Shown here: positions 1 through 5,114 of the stretch, in pieces
How positions within the stretch are numbered: the stretch's first letter is position 1
Layout of the letters: each line of letters starts with the position of its first letter
Assembly: GCA_011523245.1 (NCBI GenBank)
Contig: WTHG01000261.1
Coordinates: forward strand, 1-5,636
Source of the DNA: Verrucomicrobiales bacterium
GTDB taxonomy: Bacteria > Verrucomicrobiota > Verrucomicrobiia > Limisphaerales > UBA1100
Length of the DNA stretch: 5,636 nt
Direction of reading: 5' to 3'
The notes under the pieces: generated by a model
Told to the model about the DNA's origin: nothing
Database searches by the model: none
What the model saw: only the letters and a program-made list of their open reading frames with translations
Program-made: the position numbers and the translations under genes

Positions 1-359
1 TCGCTGTTTAGCTTCGGTTTATTATCTGGCGCGACCACTGGTTCCGACTGGGCGGCTTGGGAGTTTTTGTTGGAATAAAACGGCGTTTCCTTTTTGGGGG
101 GTTCGGGTGTTGCGGCCTCAGGTGGGACCGGGACAAAGATGTTCGGTTTTTTAATAGGATTCTGGGGTTCAGGTGGAGGCGGGGGTTGGCTGAGATCAAG
201 GGTGGCCAGTCGGTATTGTTTTTGGGGGGGAGCGGGGAGAGAGGCAGTTTTCAGCCAACCACCCCAGAGCACGCCGGCAGCCACTATGGCATGAATTGCC
301 AGCGTCGCGATCAATGCGGCCGTGATGGCTTGCGATTGATGTTCCTGCGGGGGGGTCAT
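1..359 (-). CDS. TonB-like energy transducer, N-terminal part (runs off left edge)
   Basis: This reading frame has an ATG at 359-357 and stays open for 119 codons to the left edge, so the C-terminal domain is missing. Residues 1-10 are polar and cytoplasmic. Residues 11-36 form one transmembrane helix (AITAALIATLAIHAIVAAGV, then LWGGWL). The stretch T19-L-A-I-H23 lines up with S16-V-C-I-H20 of E. coli TonB, whose His20 is the essential membrane residue. Next comes a proline-rich, Lys/Glu-containing periplasmic stretch (about 40-92, including a PPPPPEP run), then FYSNKNSQAAQ (94-104). TonB proteins use the ExbB/ExbD proton-motive-force motor to energise outer-membrane receptors. The order of anchor, Pro-rich spacer and periplasmic domain fits this family. 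A TolA-like or other TonB-related envelope protein cannot be excluded without the C-terminus. The frame is also open upstream of the chosen ATG; only a weak GGAA precedes it, so the start is moderately certain. Confidence 0.75.
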   Translation of the reverse strand, partial: MTPPQEHQSQAITAALIATLAIHAIVAAGVLWGGWLKTASLPAPPQKQYRLATLDLSQPPPPPEPQNPIKKPNIFVPVPPEAATPEPPKKETPFYSNKNSQAAQSEPVVAPDNKPKLNS

Positions 360-508
360 GGAGTAAGATTCCGGTAGTGCCCGGCTGGCGGCAATGCTTA
401 CTTGTTAAGACTGCTCCCAACCTATGTGTGTGCCGGTTATATACTTAATAATGCCGCCGAGGTCGAGATTGGATTGAATGGGGGGCAGCTTTCAGGTAAG
501 GGCTGCGT
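360..508. other. divergent intergenic region between the TonB-like gene and apaG
   Basis: This 149-bp spacer must carry the start signals of both flanking genes, which are transcribed away from each other. It contains an AT-rich patch at 437-450 with a TATACT hexamer at 440-445 that could serve as a plus-strand -10 box. No convincing -35 lies 15-19 bp upstream of it, and no clear minus-strand promoter could be chosen. No RNA gene or open frame of note was seen. Just before apaG, TAAGGG at 497-502 is a plausible partial ribosome-binding site with a 6-nt spacing to the ATG. Confidence 0.4.
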
Positions 509-904
509 ATGGACGATGCTGCGCGTGGGTTGCGAGTGAATGTGGATCAATTGGTGTATCAGGAAGGGGTGCTCACCCCTCCGGATACGCCGCATTGTTT
601 TGCGTATTACATCACTATCCTGAATGAAGGTGAAGAAACAATAACCGTGCGCGGGCGCAAATGGGTAGTGACGGAAAGCAATGGCGAGGTGATCGCGGTT
701 GAGGGGGATGGTGTGGTTGGGGAATTCCCAGTTCTTGGGCCGGGCGAGCATTTCAGCTATAATAGCTATCACATGATTCGATCCTCCCGGGCTATTGCGC
801 AGGGAAGTTATCTGGGGGTGACGGGCAGTGGTGAGCCGGTGGTGGTTGGTATTCCGGCCTTTGAATTGGTTACCCCGGAAGCGGGGGAAGTGGGATATTG
901 CTAG
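509..904 (+). CDS. apaG: ApaG-family protein (Co2+/Mg2+ efflux-associated, DUF525)
   Basis: This 131-residue protein matches the roughly 125-residue ApaG family along its whole length. It has the start FAYYITILNEGEETITV (31-47), RKWVVTESNGEV (50-61), and the hallmark EGDGVVGEFPVLGPGE (65-80). The last of these contains the GxGxxG motif at 66-71, which recalls pyrophosphate-binding loops. The C-terminal strand VVVGIPAFELVTP (111-123) is also typical. ApaG is a small cytoplasmic fibronectin-III-like beta-sandwich with no membrane segment. Its enteric homologue (CorD) was linked genetically to Co2+ resistance and Mg2+ efflux, but its biochemical role is unsettled. The ATG follows a TAAGGG by 6 nt and an in-frame stop at 497-499, so the start is well supported. 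It is not next to its common partners ksgA/apaH in this window. Its stop lies 6 bp from the stop of the convergent infA. Confidence 0.93.
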   Translation: MDDAARGLRVNVDQLVYQEGVLTPPDTPHCFAYYITILNEGEETITVRGRKWVVTESNGEVIAVEGDGVVGEFPVLGPGEHFSYNSYHMIRSSRAIAQGSYLGVTGSGEPVVVGIPAFELVTPEAGEVGYC

Positions 905-915
905 GCAATGCTAGC
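897..915. repeat. nested small inverted repeats across the two convergent stop codons
   Basis: Two overlapping 5-bp inverted repeats sit on the apaG/infA junction: ATTGC (897-901) with GCAAT (905-909), and GCTAG (900-904) with CTAGC (911-915). The TAG of apaG and the TAG of infA (cta at 911-913 on the plus strand) form the arms of the second one. There is no T-tract, so this is not a standard intrinsic terminator. The repeats are short enough to be chance, and no function can be assigned. Confidence 0.35.
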
Positions 916-1129
916 GGGGGCGATAGATAATGCGCGCCTTGGAAAGATCGTAGGGAGACATTTCAACCTTCACCGTGTCGCCTTCCGCGATGCGGATCCA
1001 GTTTTTGCGCATCTTACCGGAAATATGCGCCAATACTTCATGTCCGTTGGGCAGCTTGACCTTGAACATAGTGCCGGGCATCACCTGTGAAATGGTGCCT
1101 TCCAATTGTATGGGCTCTTCTTTTGCCAT
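911..1129 (-). CDS. infA: translation initiation factor IF-1
   Basis: This 72-residue protein, beginning MAKEEPIQLEGTI, is IF-1, a single S1/OB-fold domain that binds the 30S A site with IF-2 and IF-3 during initiation. The family core is nearly intact: GTISQVMPGTMFKVKLPNGH (11-30), then EVLAHISGKMRKNWIRIAEG (31-50), DTVKVEMSPYDLSKARIIYR (51-70). Trp44 stands where many homologues have Tyr or Phe, and SKARI replaces the more usual T(K/R)GRI. The frame extends upstream to a TTG at 1186. That start is rejected because the extra residues do not belong to the family, the TTG lies in the T-tract of a terminator, and 72 residues is the standard IF-1 length. No Shine-Dalgarno motif precedes the ATG (CCCTTCCCAA). 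The gene must therefore be started from a promoter in the 55 bp upstream or from read-through. Confidence 0.97.
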   Translation of the reverse strand: MAKEEPIQLEGTISQVMPGTMFKVKLPNGHEVLAHISGKMRKNWIRIAEGDTVKVEMSPYDLSKARIIYRPR

Positions 1130-1184
1130 TTGGGAAGGGCGCACCTTGACCGCGCAGCTAAGAGTTGGCAAGTGCAAAGGGCAC

Positions 1185-1209
1185 AAAAAAGACCCCGTTT
1201 TGGGGCCTT
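1185..1209 (-). terminator. intrinsic terminator after the tlpA-like gene
   Basis: Read on the minus strand, AAGGCCCC (1209-1202), loop AAAAC (1201-1197), and GGGGTCTT (1196-1189) form an 8-bp stem with one G-T wobble, and six T residues run at 1190-1185. This is a textbook rho-independent terminator 19 bp past the TAA of the TlpA-like gene. On the plus strand the trailing T-run is only three bases, so it should work mainly in the minus direction. It separates the tlpA transcript from infA. Confidence 0.88.
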
Positions 1210-1227
1210 TGAATTAATGGGTATAGT

Positions 1228-2124
1228 TTATTCGGCTAGGAGTTTCTCAACTTTGGAATCGAGTTCACTGCGAGCTTTCATATCTACCAGATTGCCTTCC
1301 TTATCGACCAGCCACATGGCCGGGATGCCTTGGATGCCGTACATTACCGCAAATTCATTTTTCCACCCCAATCCATCAAAGTGCTGCGGCCATGGCATTT
1401 CGTTTTCCTTCACGAAATCAGTCAGTTTATCCTTTGATTGGTCTAGTGAAATGCCGACGATTTCAAATCCTTTTTCGTGATACTTGGCGTAAGTTTTTTT
1501 CACGTTTGGCAGTTCAGCAACGCAAGGGCCGCACCATGTGGCCCAAAAGTCGATCAGCACGACTTTGCCTTTAAGCTTACCCAGATCAACCTGACGTCCG
1601 TCTACAGCTTTGAAGGCCATTTTGACGGGCTTGCCCAAAGCGTCCATTTTCTTGAGCTTGCCGGCAGCCGCGCTGGCCATTTGGGCTGGGCCGTTTTCCA
1701 TGACGCGCTTAAGGAAATCTTTGGCTTTTTCTGGTTCCACGGAATCAGCCATGCGCATCAAGGCGGCATTGGCGCCGGAATCTTTGGGATCTTTCTTGAG
1801 AATTGCGAGGATGCCTTTCTCGGCCTTTTCTGCCAGCGTTTTGGAGAGCTTTTTGTCTTCCACCAGGGTGCTGGCTTCGGCCAACATCATCAGTGGCCGG
1901 CTGTCACTTGGAAATTCCTTGGCTAATTCTTGTGCGCCTTTTGCATACTCCTGGAAAGCCTTGCCACGGTCTTCAGCGATGAGGCCGCGTACTTTGCCTA
2001 TGAGTTCCTTGGCTGCATCGGGGAATTCCCGCTTCGTCGGCTTGTCTTCGGCACGGAGGAATGCTGTGAGAGTAAACGCAGCAATCAGAGAAAGCCGCAC
2101 AATGAGGTGAAGTTTGTTCTTCAT
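1228..2124 (-). CDS. exported TlpA-like thiol-disulfide protein with N-terminal helical domain
   Basis: The 298-residue protein begins with a signal peptide (MKNKLHLIVRLSLIAAFTLTAFLRA), probably cleaved after Ala25. Residues about 35-160 are charged, Ala/Lys/Glu-rich and predicted helical, with a TPR-like feel (repeated A-x-x-L...K...P-x-D/N spacing). They contain no cysteines. Residues about 165-298 are a TlpA/ResA-type thioredoxin domain: VVLIDFWATWCGPC (188-201) with active-site Cys198 and Cys201, GFEIVGISLDQSKDKLTDFV (219-238), cis-Pro268 in GIPAMW, and LVDKEGNLV (272-280). Such domains act outside the cytoplasm, reducing or relaying disulfides to client proteins such as cytochrome c apoproteins, but the client here is unknown. 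The start ATG is right for a signal peptide, though only a weak GAAAG precedes it. The gene lies 66 bp after the mscS-like gene and is followed by a clear terminator, so it is probably last in its transcript. Confidence 0.92.
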   Translation of the reverse strand: MKNKLHLIVRLSLIAAFTLTAFLRAEDKPTKREFPDAAKELIGKVRGLIAEDRGKAFQEYAKGAQELAKEFPSDSRPLMMLAEASTLVEDKKLSKTLAEKAEKGILAILKKDPKDSGANAALMRMADSVEPEKAKDFLKRVMENGPAQMASAAAGKLKKMDALGKPVKMAFKAVDGRQVDLGKLKGKVVLIDFWATWCGPCVAELPNVKKTYAKYHEKGFEIVGISLDQSKDKLTDFVKENEMPWPQHFDGLGWKNEFAVMYGIQGIPAMWLVDKEGNLVDMKARSELDSKVEKLLAE

Positions 2125-2134
2125 AAAAACTTTC

Positions 2135-2199
2135 GGGTTCGGTTAGCCTAAGGTGTTTTGATCTGTTGGCGAGCTTTTTTGAGGGTTTGATTAACCTAA
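2135..2199. repeat. 17-bp imperfect direct repeat flanking the mscS-tlpA junction
   Basis: The plus-strand segments 2135-2151 (GGGTTCGGTTAGCCTAA) and 2183-2199 (GGGTTTGATTAACCTAA) match at 14 of 17 positions with a start-to-start distance of 48 bp. The three differences are all C/T or A/G transitions. The right copy covers the last codons and TAA of the channel gene, while the left copy lies 11 bp upstream of the tlpA start. It could be a pair of regulator-binding sites, the trace of a small duplication, or chance. Confidence 0.5.
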
Positions 2200-3462
2200 A
2201 TCCTTAAGGGTTTTGAGCTCGTCTCCTTTGAGGTGCAGAGTTTGCGTCGGGAACGCTAATTCCAGACCCATCTCGGTGAGTTTATCCATAATTTTGAGAT
2301 TCACGCGTTCACGAACCTCCAAATATTCCTTCCATACCGTGCTTTTGCTGAAATAATACAGAAAGACATCTAGTGAACTCGGGCTGAAGTCAGTAAATTG
2401 TACGAGTTTGTAGTCCTGATCCACGCCTTCATCTTCGTTGAGGATTGTTTCAATGGCCTTGAGAGCTTCGCGCATTTGATCTGGCGTGGTGTCGTATGTG
2501 AGGCCCAGTGTCATCTTAATGCGGCGTTTCGGCATTTGGGACCAGTTTTTAATCGTTTCACCGGCTAACGTGCCGTTGGGGACAGTCATTAGTGTCTTAT
2601 CGAACATTCTGATTTTGGTTGAGCGAAAACCAATTTCCTCAACATCGCCATCAATTGAATCACCCACGGTAATCCAATCGCCCACCTTGTAGGGCCGGTC
2701 GGTCAGGATATTGATCGTGCCAACAAGATGGGCGACTGAATCCTTTGAGCCCATGGAAAAGGCAAAGCCCAGCACGCCGCCTAAAGCGACCAAACCGGTG
2801 ATGTTTACGCCGATGGTCGCCAAAACGGTGAGTGTTCCGATAATGACCACCACAATTCTTAAAGCACGACGGATGAGCGGTGTGAATTGGCCGCGCAACC
2901 CTTCGTCGGCTTTGGCCAATAATTCATCCAGATAATGCGCGGCCACATCCACGAGACGATACACTAGCCAAATGATCGTGAACCCCAGAAAAATGGTGTA
3001 GCTCTTGCCGATTAGTTCGGCCGGAAAACGTTCGACATTGAAGATTAGGAGAAACGCCGCCAAATGGACGGCTCCGATCATGACAAATGTGTTAATTGGT
3101 TTGATGATTGCCTCAAACAATTTGTCATCCCATTCCGCCTCGGTGTTTTTCACAAAGTTTTCGATGCGAGTTTGGAGGAAACGAAGGGCGATGCGTTTAA
3201 TAATCAAGCCAGCGAATATGACAAGGAAGGCGGCCACCAGTTGCCACGCTAAAATCCCGATCCCCAGAATGTCTTGACCGAGATATTGTTGAAACGTTTG
3301 GACGGCTGCTGAATCTTCAAGTTTGTTGACGAGTGCTTCGGTTTTTTGTTTGGCGGCATTGTTGGTGTTTACCTCAATCGGCGGTGGGTCCGCCGCCAAT
3401 GCGGGGGTGGTGCTAAAACCAAACAGTAGGGCGCTTATGAGTAGAGCAGGCCAATGTTGCAT
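2191..3462 (-). CDS. MscS-family mechanosensitive ion channel
   Basis: This 423-residue inner-membrane protein belongs to the MscS small-conductance channel family, which opens under membrane tension to release solutes after osmotic downshock. A signal peptide (1-23, cleavage near ALA-A) is followed by a soluble stretch. Membrane helices lie near 66-88, 124-142, 154-172 and 200-220. The pore helix is 221-250 (ITGLVALGGVLGFAFSMGSK, then DSVAHLVGTI). The MscS beta domain follows with NILTDRPYKVGDWITVGD (251-268), DGDVEEIGFRSTKIRMFDKT (271-290) and VPNGTLAGETIKNWS (294-308), and a C-terminal alpha/beta domain ends the protein. The extra helices and length resemble YnaI/YbdG-type relatives more than the 286-residue E. 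coli MscS. It starts 37 bp after the mgtE stop, so the two are probably co-transcribed. No Shine-Dalgarno motif precedes the ATG. Ion selectivity cannot be read from the sequence. Confidence 0.95.
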   Translation of the reverse strand: MQHWPALLISALLFGFSTTPALAADPPPIEVNTNNAAKQKTEALVNKLEDSAAVQTFQQYLGQDILGIGILAWQLVAAFLVIFAGLIIKRIALRFLQTRIENFVKNTEAEWDDKLFEAIIKPINTFVMIGAVHLAAFLLIFNVERFPAELIGKSYTIFLGFTIIWLVYRLVDVAAHYLDELLAKADEGLRGQFTPLIRRALRIVVVIIGTLTVLATIGVNITGLVALGGVLGFAFSMGSKDSVAHLVGTINILTDRPYKVGDWITVGDSIDGDVEEIGFRSTKIRMFDKTLMTVPNGTLAGETIKNWSQMPKRRIKMTLGLTYDTTPDQMREALKAIETILNEDEGVDQDYKLVQFTDFSPSSLDVFLYYFSKSTVWKEYLEVRERVNLKIMDKLTEMGLELAFPTQTLHLKGDELKTLKDLG

Positions 3463-3499
3463 GCGGGAAAATTGAGCAGACGGCTAGGCGGGGTCAAGC

Positions 3500-4834
3500 C
3501 TATCCGGCTACACTGGGTATGAGGATCCATTTGGCTAATGCCAGAAGGAAGAAGAAACCAGCAACATCGGTGACTGTGGTGATCAGAATACTTGAGGCCA
3601 ACGCGGGGTCCAGCCTGAAGAACTTTAAGGCGAACGGTATCAGGACGCCAAACAGTGCCGCAGCCATGAGATTAAGAATCATAGCCAAGCCGACCACCAG
3701 ACCCAGTTTCCAGCCAAGACGGCCATCAAAGAGCCCGCCAACGAGGTAGCCAATAATGCCGACGATCAGGCCAATAATCAGCCCGATCAATATGCTCAAC
3801 AGAATTTCTTTGAAGAGAGCCTTGCGGCCATCTCCCGGGGAAAGTTCGCCTAAGGCCATGTCACGGATGATTACCGTGACTGTCTGCATCCCGGCATTCC
3901 CGCCTTGTCCGGCGATGATTGGCAGAAAAATTGCCAGAACAGCATATGTTTCGATTGTGCTTTCAAAAACACCTACCACCGCGCCGGCGAAGCAGGCAGT
4001 GATCAGGTTGATGCATAGCCAAGGAAGACGTTTTCCGAACGATTGTTTCCATGGTGTAAGAGCGCGTTCTTCACCGGAGAGACCGACCATCTTCTGCATG
4101 TCCTCCGTTTGCTCTTCAATGGCGACTGACAACGCATCGTCACCCCGGATGACGCCAACGAGCCGGCCTTCTTCATCAAGAACGGGTAGGCCAAGAAAGT
4201 GGTATTTTTCAAACCGCCGAACGACCTCCTCTTGGTCGTCGGTAGCACGGACATACTTGACCTCACGGTTCATTACATCCGCAGTTTTCACTTCGTCATC
4301 GGAAAAGATGAGGTCGCGGATGGAGACGATACCGACTAGTTTTTCGTCTTTGTCAGTGACGTACAGGTAATTGATGTCCGTCGGAGCCTGTTCCCGATGT
4401 TTGCGACGGATACGCCGAAGGCCATCCCCCACGGTGTGATGGGATCGGAGCGTCACAAATCGATCGTTCATGATGCCGCCGGCCGTATCTTCCGGATATT
4501 TTAAAAGATCGCGTGCGGCCTGAGCTTCCTCCTTGCCCATCTTCCGAAGCAGGCGTGCGCGATCGACCTCAGGGATTTCGCCCAGCACGTCCGCGGCCTC
4601 TTCCGCGTACATTTTATTGAGGAGCGGAACCAGCTTGGACTGGGGGAATTTCTCCAGCAAATCCGCAATCCACTCATCTTCCAGCTCCGCCAAGGCGGCG
4701 GAGGCGGTATCGACGGGAAGCTCTGTGAGGATGTGGCGGGCTTCCTCGGTGGGCATGCGTTGCAGGCGATCGGCCAGATCAGCCGGATGCATCGCCTTAA
4801 ATTCGTCCAGATAGATGGGGGTTGTCTCCGCCAT
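3500..4834 (-). CDS. mgtE: MgtE-family magnesium transporter
   Basis: The 444-residue protein has the complete MgtE architecture and a length close to the 450-residue Thermus enzyme. The cytosolic Mg2+-sensing N domain covers about 1-125 (HPADLADRLQ near 16-25, AEEAADVLGEIPEVDRARLL at 77-96, PEDTAGGIM at 114-122). A CBS pair follows at about 123-245 (YLYVTDKDEKLVGIVSIRDL and FLGLPVLDEEGRLVGVIRGD). A connecting helix then leads to five membrane helices at about 270-440. The signature IFLPIIAGQGGNAGMQTVTV (302-321) and the last-helix TTVTDVAGFFF (419-429) are intact. Asp423 matches the pore aspartate that binds Mg2+ in Thermus MgtE. It imports Mg2+ as a homodimer and closes when cytosolic Mg2+ is high. 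A strong GGAGG lies 5 nt before the ATG and a promoter is visible just upstream. The leader is too short for an M-box riboswitch. Confidence 0.97.
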   Translation of the reverse strand: MAETTPIYLDEFKAMHPADLADRLQRMPTEEARHILTELPVDTASAALAELEDEWIADLLEKFPQSKLVPLLNKMYAEEAADVLGEIPEVDRARLLRKMGKEEAQAARDLLKYPEDTAGGIMNDRFVTLRSHHTVGDGLRRIRRKHREQAPTDINYLYVTDKDEKLVGIVSIRDLIFSDDEVKTADVMNREVKYVRATDDQEEVVRRFEKYHFLGLPVLDEEGRLVGVIRGDDALSVAIEEQTEDMQKMVGLSGEERALTPWKQSFGKRLPWLCINLITACFAGAVVGVFESTIETYAVLAIFLPIIAGQGGNAGMQTVTVIIRDMALGELSPGDGRKALFKEILLSILIGLIIGLIVGIIGYLVGGLFDGRLGWKLGLVVGLAMILNLMAAALFGVLIPFALKFFRLDPALASSILITTVTDVAGFFFLLALAKWILIPSVAG

Positions 4835-4839
4835 GGTTG

Positions 4840-4844
4840 CCTCC
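4840..4844 (-). promoter_or_regulatory. ribosome-binding site of mgtE
   Basis: On the minus strand GGAGG (4844-4840) lies 5 nt upstream of the mgtE ATG. It is the clearest Shine-Dalgarno sequence in the window. Most other starts here have only a weak match or none, which suggests mgtE is translated comparatively strongly and fixes its start codon. Confidence 0.8.
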
Positions 4845-4854
4845 GCAGGGCTGG

Positions 4855-4882
4855 ATTCTAGGGCGAAACTGACGTTTTACAA
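4855..4882 (-). promoter_or_regulatory. candidate sigma-70-type promoter of mgtE
   Basis: On the minus strand TTGTAA (4882-4877) and TAGAAT (4860-4855) are separated by 16 bp. They match the -35 consensus at 4 of 6 positions and the -10 consensus at 5 of 6. The expected start site near 4848 gives a leader of about 14 nt that still includes the ribosome-binding site. The position between thiS and mgtE suggests that the mgtE-mscS-tlpA run has its own start. This is by eye and not tested. Confidence 0.5.
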
Positions 4883-4904
4883 GCCGTGAGTGCTCGCCGG
4901 TTTG

Positions 4905-4919
4905 GGCGGTTTAACCGCC
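4905..4919. repeat. 15-bp near-perfect palindrome over the thiS stop codon
   Basis: GGCGGTTTAACCGCC is an inverted repeat with 7-bp arms (4905-4911 and 4913-4919) around one central base. Its TTA at 4911-4913 is the TAA stop of thiS read on the minus strand. No T-tract follows on the minus strand, so it is not a normal intrinsic terminator. It could be an operator next to the mgtE promoter, an RNA-stabilising hairpin at the end of the thiS message, or a rho-associated stop. Confidence 0.5.
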
Positions 4920-5114
4920 GGCAACAATTCGCACGATCTCCAGGCGGTCGCCGGGTTGAAGTTGTTTTCCGGCGAAGGCTGACGGGGGGAGCGCTTCACC
5001 GTTGAGCTCCACTACAACCGAGCGCGGTGGCAGGCCGAGTTGCTGCAGGAATTCCTCCACCGTGCAAGGGATGGTTAGGGCTGTTTCTTTTCCATTGGCT
5101 ACGACAATGGACAT
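4911..5114 (-). CDS. thiS: sulfur carrier protein ThiS
   Basis: This 67-residue ubiquitin-fold protein matches ThiS in length and pattern: an opening strand MSIVVANGKE (1-10), TVEEFLQQLGLPP (18-30), VVVELNGEALPPSAF (33-47), and the ending GDRLEIVRIVAGG (55-67). The C-terminal Gly-Gly is the site that ThiF adenylates and that is converted to a thiocarboxylate, donating sulfur to ThiG for the thiazole ring of thiamine. Neither ThiF nor ThiG is in the window, which is unusual because thiS often sits beside thiG. A related sulfur-carrier role (MoaD-like) is less likely, because MoaD is longer and differs in sequence. The ATG overlaps the TGA of the upstream phosphoesterase by one base (TGATG) and has no ribosome-binding site of its own, so translation is probably coupled. 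Confidence 0.9.
   Translation of the reverse strand: MSIVVANGKETALTIPCTVEEFLQQLGLPPRSVVVELNGEALPPSAFAGKQLQPGDRLEIVRIVAGG

Noticed and set aside
57..377. A plus-strand frame of 106 codons rich in Gly and Arg opposite the TonB-like gene.
   Set aside because: It is the antisense of the Pro-rich TonB segment; its composition follows from the proline codons and it matches no known family.
1130..1186. A 19-residue N-terminal extension of IF-1 from a TTG at 1186.
   Set aside because: It gives 91 residues where IF-1 has about 72, the added residues do not resemble the family, and the TTG lies in the T-tract of the upstream terminator.
2134..2147. CGGGTTCGGTTAGCC resembling a tRNA T-loop.
   Set aside because: The T-loop consensus GGTTCGANTCC is not met and no acceptor or anticodon stems flank it.
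2165..2186. The T-run at 2175-2180 as a terminator between mscS and tlpA.
   Set aside because: On the minus strand the run is A, not T, and no stable GC-rich stem precedes it in either direction.
3756..4370. A 204-codon plus-strand frame inside mgtE.
   Set aside because: It lies wholly antisense to a confidently identified gene, is rich in Ser/Arg/Pro as expected of such shadows, and has no recognisable domain.
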